Source: Halichondria panicea (taxonomy: Eukaryota > Porifera > Demospongiae > Suberitida > Halichondriidae). Taken from it: a stretch of 64,000 nt of DNA. The stretch covers positions 4,968,071 through 5,032,070 of the forward strand of contig NC_087380.1 in the NCBI RefSeq assembly GCF_963675165.1, in the 5' to 3' direction. Shown here piece by piece: positions 23,601-36,443 of the stretch (the first letter of the stretch is position 1; every line of letters starts with the position of its first letter). Below the pieces are notes generated by a model, which was not told the origin of the DNA, made no database searches, and worked only from the letters and a program-made list of their open reading frames with translations. Made by a program: the position numbers and the translations under genes.

Positions 23601-25121
23601 TTACAATAGCGGATGTTAATTAGCATTTATGGACAGGCTGGATGCATTGGAAGACTTCCATCCTTCTTTTGCGAGAAACACAAGGGTTATTCTGTTACAT
23701 TTAATATGTATTATGTATGTACATGGGATGATAGCTAGAGCACCCTTTTACAATTAATGTACCTGTTATTGGGCAAGCCTGCAGCTTCTCCAGGGCCTCT
23801 ATTAGTTCTCTCTCACTCGCTTGTACTCTACACAGCAGCTCCTCAAACGTGTACTGTAAGTACAACGAGAAGTAAAAGCAGCCTGACTATGCAACTGATG
23901 CCTTTGATTAAAGTAATGGACTCAAGTAATCCTACATGTAGTTGTTGCAAAGCAGTTAATCTTCCGTGCAGTGGATGATGTGTACCTTTGCTGGACCTCT
24001 ACTCTTTTTTGACGATCTCTGCTCGCTGACCTGTAACTCCTTACCGACGTCCTCTTCATACTCTTGACCTCGGTAGGGGACCTCAGAGAGCAGTTGCTTC
24101 AGTTTCTCAGTTCTAGGGCGAATTGGTCGCAATTCCAGATAGCTGGACAAACTGCCAGTTACCTACAAGTAGTGGGGAGGATATAAATAGAGAGCCATAT
24201 TCAACAGGGATGCTGAGATCGAGTCGTGTAGGTGAGCATTTAGGGTGGTGACATCATCCTTTTTACTGTAGAAGGACATATGTATGTAGTACACTACTCA
24301 CCTCTACATTAAGAATGGAGCCTTCTTCAGTATCACTGAAATCTGTGATAATATATTTTGAATTCCCACATTATCAGTACATGAATAACACTACCATTGA
24401 GACACTGAATTAAGAGTTCGTAGAGCGTGTAAGTGATATCAATGGGGAACTATAGCATGTATCAGGAGTGCATGCGCAGGCATGTATGTAAAATAGTCAA
24501 TAAGAAATTCAGCAGCTTCTACACAACTAATTGTGCAGCAGATTTGATCGCACCATTGTCTCCACGGAGGCGAAGAGAGGGAGTGAGGAGGAGCATGTTG
24601 GATGTGTCAGCTGCCCTTAGTTCAAATGTCTGGTCCTCAGTACACAGGACGGCATCATCACTAGCCTCACCACGAATCACAACACTGCAAGTGAATTAAT
24701 GTGTATACATGTAAATACAGGGTACAAGTAGCCTTGTTCATCCTAAATAAATGCTCTAATGATTGAACTACTACTAATTGTGACAGATGGTAGCCAACTT
24801 GGCTTGTGAGAAGCCTTAGATACTAACCAGTTGTACGAACAGATATATACGGTTTATAGTATCAAATGCACCCACACACCTTTTTCCATTGCTGAGAGAA
24901 GAGAGGACTTGTGGTGGCACCTCGAGCAATTTGTAGTCTTCAGTGTTGAGCATTGGGCTGAACCTGAGCAGCTGCACTGGTCCCTGTGTACTAGTGAGGC
25001 CGGCCGCTTGGGCTGCACCCCTCACCTGTTCCGCAGTACGTGTAAGAGAGGTAGAGGGGGTGGAAGTGGGGGACGTTAAACTTGTGGGTGTGAGGAAACT
25101 CTCCATCAGAGATCTGTGCAT
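20676..25121 (-). CDS. DSCC1: Sister chromatid cohesion protein DCC1
   Basis: Component of the alternative clamp loader CTF18-RFC (with CHTF18 and CHTF8), which acts on PCNA at replication forks and helps set up cohesion in the nucleus. Twelve exons: 24880-25121, 24554-24684, 24302-24342, 23986-24162, 23763-23853, 23384-23522, 23021-23076, 22814-22890, 22457-22534, 21956-22041, 21458-21520 and 20676-20793. About 432 residues, phases agree. Matches in order: LLRFSP, VVIRGEASDDAVLCTED, ADTSNMLLLTPS, RPRTEKLKQLL, YTFEELLCRVQASE, GYWRVFDADYR, WSYKQVPLEQT, FALEHCLNCYG, WRQSVPDGMDTSLDQLEGLAL, FKSIFEVRERWTHKEIEPYI and a C-terminus KLYNSKIGVPTR (winged-helix region contacting CTF18 in the family). 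Start may be the first Met at 25121 or MESFL at 25106; the N-terminal ~30 residues are Ser/Thr-rich and unlike vertebrates. Confidence 0.93.
21655..21898. mobile_element. Pogo-like MITE remnant in a DSCC1 intron
   Basis: The right end GGATAATCGAGGTTCTACTG (to 21898) is partly mirrored on the left by AGAACCTTAATTTATCCGG and GAACCTCAATTAAACGG near 21663-21690. The centre holds two copies of GCGCATGC-type words. The ends resemble the fragment at 4919-4983. Confidence 0.5.
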
Positions 25122-27560
25122 GCGAGAAGACAGCTGGGTAAATTTAATGGCCTGATTTTTTCACAACAGATCACATGAAAATGAAGACGTACCTGCGTAC
25201 TAAGCTAGCTGGTTTAAAATATAGGAGATGAGTAAAATCAGGAGTTCAAATAAACTCCTGGTAAAATGGATGTATGTCACAATAAGATACCTTCTAGGCG
25301 AGTTCATACAGCTGTTGTGGTCAGAACCGTATGTACACATACACCCATTTGTTGTTGATGGGGAAACATTTGTATGGGGTTAGGGCACGTTGCGTATACC
25401 GTCGTGATGCAACTTGTTTGCTGCTAGATTTTAGTGCCATATACATGTATACTAATAGCAACCGTCAAATATGGATAAGAGCTCCTACAACGTGAGCTGA
25501 GCTGGCTCTGCAGTGTGTTGATGCAGTAGAACCCTGTCACACTGTCAGCCAAATCACCCACCACATTAATTTTATAATTATAGCTGCACCACCTGTGGGG
25601 GATTTTTTGACCAATTCATTTGCCTTGATCAAACGTACAATCTAGTTTTTTTACAGATGAACGTTTACTGGTAACGTCTCGTGAATTGTGGGGCAGTGTC
25701 AAATACATGACCAGGCTTCCTACTAATCTTACACTACGATTACACTATGAATACAAAGATAAAATGACCATGAAAGTCAATCTCAACAAAACATTGGATT
25801 AATTACTTGGGGAAATTTGACGAATAAAGTAAATGATTTTTAATGGATAACATCAGGAATATCATGCACTCCTGATAACATGCACAGGCTCTGGAAGCCA
25901 AACCCTAATAGACACTAACATTCATTTGTAATGACTGGAACAACAAACCATGGCAACATTTCCATACATATATACCAAGAATTAATACAAGCTATCAATC
26001 AACATGCAGAGTCTGTATAAGCATACAGTCAAGGAAATGCATCCTCCCATTTGACACTTGGTACTGTGTACACTACCTAAACAACATTAACCATAGCAAC
26101 TAAAGGGTGTATTATTATTGTTTATACACGTATAGTTAACAACCTAGTATTTACAAGCCACATACGTACCTGCATGTGCATGCACCCTAATTAGTAGGGA
26201 CACACAATGTGATTAAGCAAGGTGTTCTCAAGGAGATTAAGTTTATACATGTCAAGTGATATACTACGGGGAGCGTTTTAATGGCTAGGCATTTTGTACA
26301 TATAGCTATGACCACCAGGTGTAGGGAACACTTCTAAGGTGGGAGAAACACAGTGCATTACGTCATTTAACACCAAAGTTATTTTAGTATGGTAGTACAT
26401 GGTAGCACACCATAATTATTCCAGGGTCTCTGATAAGTAATCAGAGTCATACAGAGTCATACAAAGGTAAACTTGCTGTGGTTACAGTACATTGTTAGCT
26501 AAGAGGTTGGTAAGGTGAGTACTTCCTGAACCGTAGACGAAGCCTTACCAATGCACTCATTGTATTTATAGGGTTTACACTAGCACTTGAGAGCATTCTC
26601 TTGCACGGAGTATTGCACAAGTACAACACCAAGCTAGTACAATCAGTGCTCTAATAGCTAATACAAGTTTCAAGCAACACTTTGATCTGAGCAGAGCTTA
26701 GGTTACAAATTGTTTGCCTCATCAGTTGGAGGACTATATAGCTACCATCATCAAAACCTGAGGTCAGTGCTAGCAGGGTAAGTGCATGCTGTATGCTGTA
26801 GCATAGCAATTCAATACCAGTAGAGACAGGACAGAGTATGCTCCTGGTTGGTTTAATGATAACTTGTGCTTAGCTGCATGGGTAATAATTAAGCAGTGGC
26901 ACTATGAATAGCATAACTTACATCACATACATAGACTAGCAGGGAGAGTTGTTACATCATGCTCAGCCTTCCTTGGTTTGAAACGTTTAGTACAAGAAAC
27001 AGGCAAACCTAAAGCGCTATAGTGTTAGTACATCCCTAATTTGAACGTGCTAGCAAGGCTCGCAGCTGCAAATGAGCTAACAACACCTTTCTTTGTAGTC
27101 TCGTGGTCCGGACTCCATTGGACTAGTTTACGCACATTAGCACTAGAGACTATAATTATGCTATAACATAAGTTTGTTGTTCACTAGGGATATAGGAAGA
27201 ATCAACACTGGAAACGTGCGTAGGCTCAAAACAGAAGCATACTTCAGATGATTTAGATATGAGCACAATACTCATCCTGACCGTTTATAGTGATAATACC
27301 ACTCATCGTCTTCACGTGAATAAGATGGTCACAGAACTACATTATCTACAAGTCTTAACTTACAACAATGTATCTATAGCAATTGTAACTATAGTTATAA
27401 GAGTTATTGTACGTACAAAGTAACAATTGTAGCAAGCCCTGGGCATGCGCTTAATTTAGAAACCACTGTAAAAACAGCTCACAACAATGTAAATAAAATT
27501 ACATGTGCATGCATGTACTAACTCCAAAATTCTTTATTATCAGACTATACATGTAGATCG
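25122..27560. other. Long intergenic stretch, no gene recognised
   Basis: No exon with homology or convincing coding chain was found on either strand. At 27096-27166 a TAGTCTCG … GAGACTA pair resembles the TAGYCTC element ends elsewhere, but no 9-bp duplication was read. It may hold distal regulatory DNA for DSCC1 or DEPTOR (inference). Confidence 0.4.
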
Positions 27561-27566
27561 GTATGA

Positions 27567-27823
27567 TACGGTGGCCCTGAGTTGTACTCCTAGTTGATAG
27601 TCATACTTGATAGTTCAAACGCGTAGTTGGTAGTTTCGCAGTTGCTACTAGATAGTTCAAACGCGTAGTTCGCAGTTGCTACGTACTTGATAGTTCAAAC
27701 GCGTAGTTGCTACTTCGCAGTTGCTACTTGATAGTTCAAACGTGTAGTTGCTACTTCACAGTTGCTACTTGATAGTTCAAAACTGCCAACTACCAACTAG
27801 GAGTAGCACTCAGGGCCACCGTA
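27567..27823. mobile_element. 257-bp fold-back element with internal tandem repeats, 6-bp TSD
   Basis: Ends TACGGTGGCCCTGAGT… and …ACTCAGGGCCACCGTA form ~30-bp inverted repeats with two mismatches. Flanking GTATGA occurs at 27561-27566 and 27824-27829. The inside is four to five copies of a ~45-bp unit built from TTGATAGTTCAAACGCGTAG and TTCGCAGTTGCTAC. No ORF. Non-autonomous; superfamily not assigned. Confidence 0.85.
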
Positions 27824-27829
27824 GTATGA

Positions 27830-29570
27830 CGTATACATACATGCACAAATTATAAGAGTGTGTCCAAGTTTGATATCAAGCATCTTAAGGTGGGTGAAAT
27901 TGGCAAGAGAGCTACGTCAAAATAAGTGATATCACAGTGCACAGTATGGTTTCTGTTGTAAGCTAGGTATATACTCTATTACTAACCCTTTGAAAAGGAT
28001 TATACCGGTATTATCGTTTAGTAGCAAACAGATCAGATACTAATTTCCTGCTCTTTTATATTCACAAACATGTGACAGCAAGGTGTCTATATATCTCATC
28101 CACCATTCTGGAGCCAAGTACACTTAGCTAACAAATGCTATATTTAGGCTCAAGGTCATGCTGAAACAGGAAGGGAATGTAGGGAAGTTTGGCCAGTTCC
28201 TGTCACAAGTCCCCCTCCGGCATGTCTGGATTTAAAAAGAAACGCAATAACATCATTAACTTTTGCGCATGCGCACACACTGTTCCATAAGCTTCACACC
28301 TACTTACAACTTTGCAAGCAAACCTAAACTTAATTATTATCGTGTTAACATTCGTCATATTCGCACCACACGCCCACATGGTAATATAGAAGCTGTATGT
28401 AGGATGGGAAACAACTACCGTATAGCTCCACATTTGTGGGAATTGGCCGTGAACAGAATTAATGGATGGCCAAAAATCTTCTTGAGAAACCTGTGAAGTG
28501 TTTGGTCCACAAAAATTTGCCGCCGGTATGCAATTACTAGTGGCCTGAAAAGGTTTAACTGAAGTTTCTCCAGTACACACAAGTGGAACCATATATAAGT
28601 TGTTAAACAGAGCAAAGTAATCGTTTATTATATAATTATACTTACATAGAGAATACTAGCTACCGTAAATTACAGTGCCACAAAATAAATGATTTTCCCG
28701 TGGCACAAATAGAAGAAGAAAAAGTTGGCGCTTAGCGATAGAACGTACAGTAATACCGTAATTGATGTAATTACAGCGCCAGAAATTAATTCCACTTCTG
28801 AGTGGCGCATCTTTTAGACCACAAAATATTGCGTTCAGCACAACTGGCGCTATGTTCTACAGCTAGTAAGAATTTGTAGAGAAAATGGGCATGGTCTAGC
28901 TCAGTTTCACTTGCTAGCTGCACCACCGTTGAGAGCTGAATGACTCATGACGTTTATTGACTGTAGTAGACAACTGTTTAGAAGTGTGAAGGGTCAACGA
29001 TGCAGAAAGATTGTCTTGATGTCTCAAACAAGCCTTTTTATAAGTGCCAGAAAAAATAATTCTAGCAACGGTTGGCCCATTTTTAGGACCGAAAAATTAT
29101 GCTGATGCTGACATGGCGCTGTAATTACATCAATTACGGCAGTAGCAACCGTTCCATGACGTTGAGCAATCAGACGTATACTCAATTTCAGACAGGCTGC
29201 GTTCACTATAATTTACCTAAGTGCCAGCAATATAGCGCTTTTCTATTAGGGTGGTGCTGTAATTAGAAGAAAGGTACTGCCATGCCCACAGTGTTAAGAG
29301 TTTTATGTTCAGTTGGTAAAGGGTCATTAGATCTTTGTGTTAATAACAAGTTGTAGCTCAACAAATTTTATAGAGGTGCTCATTTGTGATGCATTTTTAA
29401 TTTGCACTTACAGATTTGTGATCCTCTCAGCTAGATAGCTACCTCAGACCCCTATATGCTCAGAGGCTAGACTGTGCACACCGGCACCATGCACATCATA
29501 CAGTCCATCCTCTTTATCTTTACAGGAGACTCCCCAAAGTGAAACCTGTCTAATTAAAGGAAATTACGTC
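27830..29570. other. Intergenic upstream of DEPTOR; decayed inverted-repeat elements
   Basis: CCGTAATTGATGTAATTACA followed by GCGCC near 28756-28781 is inverted as GGCGCTGTAATTACATCAAT at about 29114-29140. Variants with GTGCCA and GGCGC occur near 28663, 28850, 29043 and 29220. These look like overlapping copies of one MITE family. Open frames at 28203-28592 on both strands show no family features. The 5' UTR of DEPTOR probably lies near 29520-29570. Confidence 0.5.
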
Positions 29571-32500
29571 ATGAGCATGATCGCCCAACCCGTGTTCAGT
29601 AAAAGTCCTCGAACTTCGGTGACTTCAGTCAACTCAATCAAGCTATACTCGAACTCGAACTCTAGCTCTTCTGCAGCTGAAGGGCTCGGCAACTCAGCGT
29701 CCAAATATACTTACACTTCGTACAGTGACTACACAGCTTCGCTTAAGAGAGACAAAGCTCAACCCAGTCAAAGCATGACCGATGCCGTTCGCCAGTCAAA
29801 CAAGGCAGCCATCTTGGCTGTTGGAGAGGAGCTACGCATTTTGCTGCACGAAGAAGACCCACCAATGATAAAGGACCGACGATTCCACCTGCGCTCCTAC
29901 CCGCAGTCTTTTGTTGGCTCAGAAATGGTGGATTGGTTGCTCAAGAAGGGGGAAGTGGAGACCAGGGCAGAGGCTGTCCAGATGATGCAGAAACTGGTGG
30001 ACTATGGAGTAATGCATCATGGTGAGGCTCAAGTAGCACAGTGTCTGTGTATTGTATAAATAAGGTAAAGTAAAGTGAGTACCTGGAGCCATAGTTTTAT
30101 TTTATACAGTATTGAAAGGCTAATAGTGAATTACATGAAAGCATGAAAGAGTCAAGTGTTGATCGATTCCCTTTGGTAGTCTGTCACATGAGTGCTTTGA
30201 CGTTCATAAAATTTGCATCAGCAATGCTTTTAGACTGCGTGTTTGGTTTCACATAGATAATAGTGATGCCTTGGCAGTTAATTGTGGTGGGTTGCTCAGT
30301 ATATTTACAGGTGTTAAGTTAGTGTTAATCAACTTATTGATTAGAACCTTGCCGAGCCTGCCAATGTTTCTCCTTGTGCTATTAACCCCAATCTAATAAG
30401 GGATTTGCTATAATACCAAAACAACCTATTTACATGATTGGCTGTTGCATAATTTGCGAGCTGGTTTGATCTGTTTGTTGATCAGCAGTGTCAATGATTT
30501 TTGAAATTGCCTGTTCCCATTTCTCTTGGTGTTAGCTACATCCACAGGGTATACCTTGGTAGCTCTTCTGCATGCATAAGTTTTGTTATGGGAAATTGGG
30601 GTATGTTAGGGTGCAAACAAGAATAATTTTTGGGTTCCTGTGTTTCTTGACCTTTGCATTCTCCAGACCAGTTGTCTAAATATGTTCGTATTTGCTAGTG
30701 GGATGGTGTGATGCTGACCCACCTTAGCCTGTGGGTCATGCACGTATAGTTTGTTAGCAAACAAGGAGTTTTTTGGCTGCCCTCTACTCCCTTATGCCTT
30801 TGCTAGGTTTGGAATCAACATGCAAAGACTTCCTAAACTTGTGTAGCTGACACTTCCTGCCATTAGCATCGGAAACAGAACATACAAAATCCTCTCCTGG
30901 AATAATATTTGCAAACGTAATTCCAGCTATTCCCGGGTGGCCCTGTGTGCTGCTTTGTAGTTTTGGCATCACTTCCTAAAGTACATGTAACTACCACTTC
31001 CTAAAGCACGTAGCTATGAATAAAAAATAACTAACACTATTTTCAATGCAGTGTGTGATGACCATTTGTACAAAGATGATTTCCTGTTCTATCGATTTCG
31101 AAGAGATGATGGCTCTTACAAGGAGGCTGCAGACACTGCTATTCTCGCCAAGGGGCAACGTCTGTACAGCAGGTATGTGGGAGCCATATACGATAGTAGT
31201 GAGTCATCTTTGAGTAGACTGCATATGGTGTCTATAGTGTGTGCGGTATGCCATTTGTGTTTCATGCATTAAATTAATGTTAGCTGTTAACTGGTGATAA
31301 TTATAATGAATCGTTAAGTTTTTCAACACTAGTTGATAGATCTACATGGGAAGTACATGTAAACTTGTACATGGGAAAAGTGCCTCAGAGCAGGTATACT
31401 AGGGACTGAGTACACCTGCTTATTTCGTTGTCAAGTAATTGTATTGTAGTCAAGCCTTGAGGGCAAAGTTTGCTCATGCGCACTAGTATCTAAATGAGTT
31501 AGACACTGTTTTGTCGGAGTCCATGTGATTTAGAAGCCCTCAGCCACTTGTAGTATCCTCGCTACGCTCGGGATACTAAATCAGTGCCTTTGGGCTTCTA
31601 AATCCCTACACATATCCAATAATTTATACATATAAAACAAATTAACTGGTTTTCACTGTATAAGTGTGCACAGTTTACACTACTTTTGTACACGAGGTGT
31701 TACATTTACAATCATTAGTCCCTGACTAGCATACTGGCGTTTGTAGTAATTAATGTACACTTACTGTGTGTTTACATACAGGCTACAGAGTGATGGCAGC
31801 AATTTGATCCAAGATCGCAAGTATCACCTCAAATCGTACAAGCGGTGTTTTGTAGCAAAAGATTTTGTGGACTGGCTCGTTGGTAGGGGCGAAGCTACTA
31901 ATAGGCTGGATGCTGTGGACCTGGGCAAGCAGCTTGTCGATGCAGAGGTCATCAGTCATGGTGAGTTTTTGGCTGAAATATAAAACATGTATTGTACATC
32001 TATTCTGCCGTTCCTAAAATTACTTACGATGTCACCTCTTAGAGCAGTGGCAGTAAAGATACTAACTAATTAAGATGAGCTTTTTCGTCTTTCCCCCAGT
32101 TGTTGGAGACCACCACTTCAAGGATGAGTTCCTATTCTTTCGCTTCAAGCACGATGAGAAGAACAAGAAGTTTCGCGAGCGTCTCCGCTCTCGCACTGCG
32201 TCCAACTCCTTCACAGCGTCCAAGAGGTCAACAAGGTCAGAAGATGACACTGGAAGTGGTGGGAGCAGTGTGGGTAACCGTGGGTCTGGAAGCAGTTGGG
32301 GGTCACGGGGGGAATCCCCTCAGAGCGCCACACCAGAACTTGATGAGTAAGTGCTCATACGTACTGTATTCACATTTTTTGTAATGTGCTTTTAAGCCTC
32401 TATACACATAAATTTATAGTGCACAATCATGTAACCAGCCTACACTTTGCTATCCACAGGTACGTGCAGATGCAAAGTCATCAGTTGGGCCTTAAGCAGC

Positions 32501-33445
32501 CCAGTCCTAGTTCTTCTCGCTTCACTCCCTCTCCACAGCCTCCCAACTCTACACCTCCACCTCCTTCGGCAAATGTACGCTCTAATGGGGTGGCCCCTGC
32601 TGCGACCTCCACTCAGGCTGCCAGACCAGCTGCCGAAGATCTGGCTAATTTGGACAAGTACAGCAGGAGAAAAGTGGATGTAAGTTATGACTCTATGTGT
32701 ACATAGTTCTACAACAGTTGAGTTTTCTAAGGCTTTAAGCTTCTTTAGTTTGTTATAGGATATTGCAAAGTGTATATGTAGTGGAAAGCCTGTGCATATA
32801 ATCAGTTTATTTTATGACTTTTTATGACTTATGATTGACAGTGAAGTGTTGATTTTCATTTACTCTGCAAATCCGTTACAGGTTGTCAGTGATCCTGTTG
32901 GCTATGGATTCGTAATCCGAGGCTCTCGACCAGTTTATGTTCACAGTGTGGATCCTAATGGACCTGCAGCTGCTGCTGGTCTTAAGGTGAGGTTCTACAA
33001 TATTCTACAATCTGTTGAATTAAGTGTGTATGCTTGTGCTCGTGGATGTTGTTTGTGTCTTTCAATTAAGGTAGAGTACCATTTCCTTTTTAACAAATGG
33101 AATTCCTAGTTCTGCCTTCACTTTGATCCTAAGTGCTTACAGTACATATATGTACATCCTCAATCTGCATACACCCTCGAACCCACACGATCCTAAGTGC
33201 ATGCTGTGATATGTACATGCAGTTACATGTATGTAAATCCTCAATCTGCATACGTCTTGGACCACACAACACTACTCATATCATGTGTCTATACTGTTTC
33301 GTTTTCCCTACAGGAGGGAGAATATCTGTTCTCTGTAAATGATCAGTCTGTGCTTCAAGCCTCACACACTGACGCTGCTCGTATCATTCTCATGGGCTCC
33401 AGCACGGCATTCCTCGTTACTCTAGTACCCAAAGACATTCAATAG
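29571..33445 (+). CDS. DEPTOR: DEP domain-containing mTOR-interacting protein
   Basis: Inhibitory partner of mTOR complexes. Seven exons: 29571-30021, 31052-31172, 31782-31960, 32100-32346, 32460-32679, 32882-32986 and 33314-33445; about 484 residues, phases agree. Order: Ser-rich N-terminus (1-80); DEP1 (~85-180: RILLHEEDPPMIKDRRFHLRS, FVGSEMVDWLLKKGEV, YGVMHHVCDDH, DDFLFYRFRRDDG); DEP2 (~195-290: LIQDRKYHLKSYKRCFVAKD, FVDWLVGRGEAT, DEFLFFRFKHDE); Ser/Pro-rich linker; C-terminal PDZ (~400-484: DPVGYGFVIRGSRPVYVHSV, DPNGPAAAAGLKEGEYLFSV). Domain order and both ends match vertebrate DEPTOR (~410 residues). The linker lacks an SSGYFS-type beta-TrCP degron that I can see. Start Met follows directly on a splice-free leader; an alternative upstream start was not found. 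Confidence 0.93.
31498..31625. mobile_element. MITE in a DEPTOR intron (AGACACTGTTT family)
   Basis: AGACACTGTTTTGTCGGAG, then GATTTAGAAGCCCTCAG, then a CTCGCTACGCTCGGGATACTA centre and mirrored CTTTGGGCTTCTAAATC. Same structure as 60005-60141, with a weaker right end. Confidence 0.65.
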
Positions 33446-33754
33446 TCAATTTATTATTAGTTTTGTGTTTATGTATGTGTCGCGATTCCATTTTTGTACA
33501 CATGTATCATTTTTTTTCGTTGTGTGACGTTATGTTATTGTATGACGTATAATAATGAACAACATATCGTGCAAATCTGAAGCCTCAGGACCACGCCTTT
33601 CCAGCTTCGATCACGTGCGAGCAATGACCACACCCAGTTAATTAATAATTGCTGATTACTTGATAATTCTATTACAAGCTCACCAAAGCACATCTCTTTA
33701 CTTTGTCAAGAACATACTTGTTGTCTGAAAGCTGATTAATTCTGACTAACAGAG
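33446..33754. other. Intergenic, DEPTOR 3' / COPE 5'
   Basis: A 309-bp gap between two plus-strand genes, holding the DEPTOR 3' UTR and the COPE promoter and leader. No distinct motif assigned. Confidence 0.45.
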
Positions 33755-35740
33755 ATGGCATCAGGGGAAGTAGATGTACTGTTCGAAGTCAGGAACTCCT
33801 TTTTCCTTGGTAACTACCAGCACTGTATAACAGAGGCACAAAAAGTCAAGGTACTTTATTTAATAAAAGTAAAGTATTTAAACGACTCACTAAATAGTGC
33901 TGACCTACTTACACACAGCCTTCGACAGCAGCTGTTGCCATGGAGAGAGACGTTCTTATGTACAGATCATACATTTCCCAGGTATTTACTAAGTCGAGGT
34001 CTCGCGTTTATATACCGCACCGTATAGCACGAGGGTATAAATGTTTGCGGTTTTCGCTATACCCACAAATTTAATATCGCATGCAGCAGCAGAAAGGCTG
34101 CTATTCCGCGAAAATGTATACCCTCGAAATATACCCGCTATACGGTAACTACATGTACAATGCTGAAAAGCTATAAATAAACTGTGTTGTACTGTGTAGA
34201 AAAAATTTGCTGTTGTATTGGATGAGGTGACGAGCTCATCGTCAGCTGAGCTGCAGGCAGTCAAGATGTTAGCTGGGTACCTGCAAGGCCCGTCAAAGAG
34301 GTTTGTCGTAATCACGTTGTAGCTCCCTCCAGTGTGTTATGTACATTTGCACTGCATTTGATGTGGATTGTAAGGCCAATTGTATATAGTTACACTTTAT
34401 GCTCGGTCTTAACGCACGTCTCATGATCTGGTGAGTTGGATACATGTCCTCACTGATTACGTATTGTGCAGGGATGGCATATTGAAGCAATTAGAAACCA
34501 AACTGACCAGCGGTGTAGACAATGATGTATTCATTCTCATGGCAGCCTCAATCTACTACAATGAACAAGTAAAGAGACATTTAACTTGCAGGAAATTATC
34601 AGTTTACGTGTGCATTTATTAATCTCACATTATGCTAGGCATTGTATATTCCTTCAACACAGAATTACGAGTCTGCTCTGCGATGTTTGAACCAGAGTGA
34701 CAGTCTAGAGGGAGCCTCAATGAGAGTGCAGATATACCTGGCCATGCACAGAGTTGACCTGGCCAAGTAAGCATACATGTAGCAGATAATTATTTTGCTT
34801 GGTCTCAGAGGTTTGTATATAATTACACTCTGAAAAGATGCATTTGACCTGAGCTGTGCTAATTAATATGTATGGATAAACACTCAGGAAAGAGCTCAAG
34901 ACAATGCAAGAGAAAGATGATGATGCAACTCTCACTCAGCTCTCCCTCGCCTGGTTCAACCTGGCAGTAGGTGGAGACAAGTATCAGGATGCTTACTACA
35001 TTTTCCAGGAAATGGCTGACAAGACCACATCTACTTCCTTGCTCATTAACGGTCAGGCTGCTAGCTACATGGCCCAGGGAAAGTTTGACGAAGCGGAGGG
35101 ATTGTTGCAGGAGGCGCTCACGAAGGACAGTAACAATTCTGAGACACTTATTAATCTTATTGTAGTCTCTCAACATCTTGGGAAACCTTCAGAGGTAGAG
35201 TAAAAAGTGTTGCATATATTCAGTAATAAGATAAATTTGGTTTCAGGTTGCTAAGAGGTATTTGTCTCAGCTCAAGGACGGGCATGCAAACCACCCATTT
35301 GTTCAGGAGTATACAAAGAAGGTATAGTCATGCTTGCTATTTTGATGGGAATTATCGTAAGTAAATCTGTTTCGCCCAGTGTAAAGTTCAAACAGGGTGG
35401 CCACTGGCCAGACTATGGCGAAGGGGAGGGGCAGTATTATGTACACATGTTTCTTGCTATTATTTGGATCAATGTCCTCAAACACATGCCCTATATATAG
35501 CTGACAGGTACAATAATTATATAACCACAATAGAGGGAATCTGTACAGCCCTTGACTTTCCCTAGCTATAGCAGCTCAATTACCTAATCCCCGCCCTATT
35601 CTTTACTGTGTAGAGGAAACACTGGTAAATTGTATATACTCTGGGCTGTAAGTGTAATTATGTACTTTGGTGCTTAACAAATGCAGGAAGAAAACTTCGA
35701 CCACCTGGCAGCTCAATATTCAGCTTCAGTTTCACGTTAG
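33755..35740 (+). CDS. COPE: Coatomer subunit epsilon (epsilon-COP)
   Basis: Subunit of the COPI coat for Golgi-to-ER and intra-Golgi vesicle traffic; pairs with alpha-COP. Eight exons: 33755-33850, 33919-33981, 34200-34300, 34472-34568, 34663-34766, 34888-35194, 35247-35321 and 35687-35740; 298 residues against ~308 in vertebrates, phases agree. The whole protein is a TPR-like superhelix. Diagnostic stretches: [118 protein letters not shown] and the C-terminal [21 protein letters not shown] lies in the second intron. Confidence 0.96.
34014..34147. mobile_element. MITE of the TACCGTATAGCGGGTA family, copy a
   Basis: The left arm is degenerate (ACCGCACCGTATAGCACGAG … GGGTATAAATGTTTGCGG). The right arm is CCGCGAAAATGTATACCCTC … TATACCCGCTATACGGTA. 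It lies in the COPE intron between 33981 and 34200. Confidence 0.75.
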
Positions 35741-36443
35741 TTTACAATCCTTTTATTGATTATTTGATTTCTTGACCACGTGCTATAAGTAAGTACTACA
35801 TCTTTTTTGATCAGAGATGGCCTAGCTTTTTCCATGTGTACTTTTGAAATAACCTGTGAACTGACTGTTGTACATGTATTACGATTGCATTGATCATTAA
35901 ATACATGTCGCATATGTAACTGTGAAAATTAACCGTATGTAATGTTAATTTGGCTAACATTTTAGTTTTGGTCGGTAACATGTTCAGGATTGCACAATAG
36001 TCAGATACAGGAATCTTCTGTAAAACCCTGTGTAGGTTTGTAGGTTTTGCCAAGGGCGTCGATCGCCCTTGGTATTACTTGTACCTGAGGACCTGCACCA
36101 AATGCACCGTAAATTGTAATTGTGTGCGCAAGTCCTCTTTGTACTGCTACTGCTCTGCTTTAGTACTATAGTGTGTAGGACACAATCATTGATTCCGTCA
36201 TTAATTTTGTTTTACAAGTCCACGGTGGGAAGTTGTCATTTAACAAATGCTGGCATGTTTACCTGTAGCCAAGATTTTAGTTTCAATTACAACTTCTGAA
36301 CTAAGTAAACAAAAGGCGCCGGCACGATAGCACCAGAATGTTTTCAAAACGTTAAAGTATACATCACAGAATAATTTGTGCACCTCCGTGCACACACTTA
36401 ATCATTCGTTGTGCTGTGGGCTCTCATTAATCCGGTCACCCTT

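Noticed and set aside
27541-27830. CRISPR-like appearance of regularly repeated units
   Set aside because: Units are contiguous or nearly so, without unique spacers, and are bounded by inverted repeats and a target duplication: a eukaryotic fold-back element.
28203-28592. 129-codon minus-strand frame
   Set aside because: The opposite strand is also open, there are no family motifs, and the region is full of repeat fragments. Probably chance or a decayed element.
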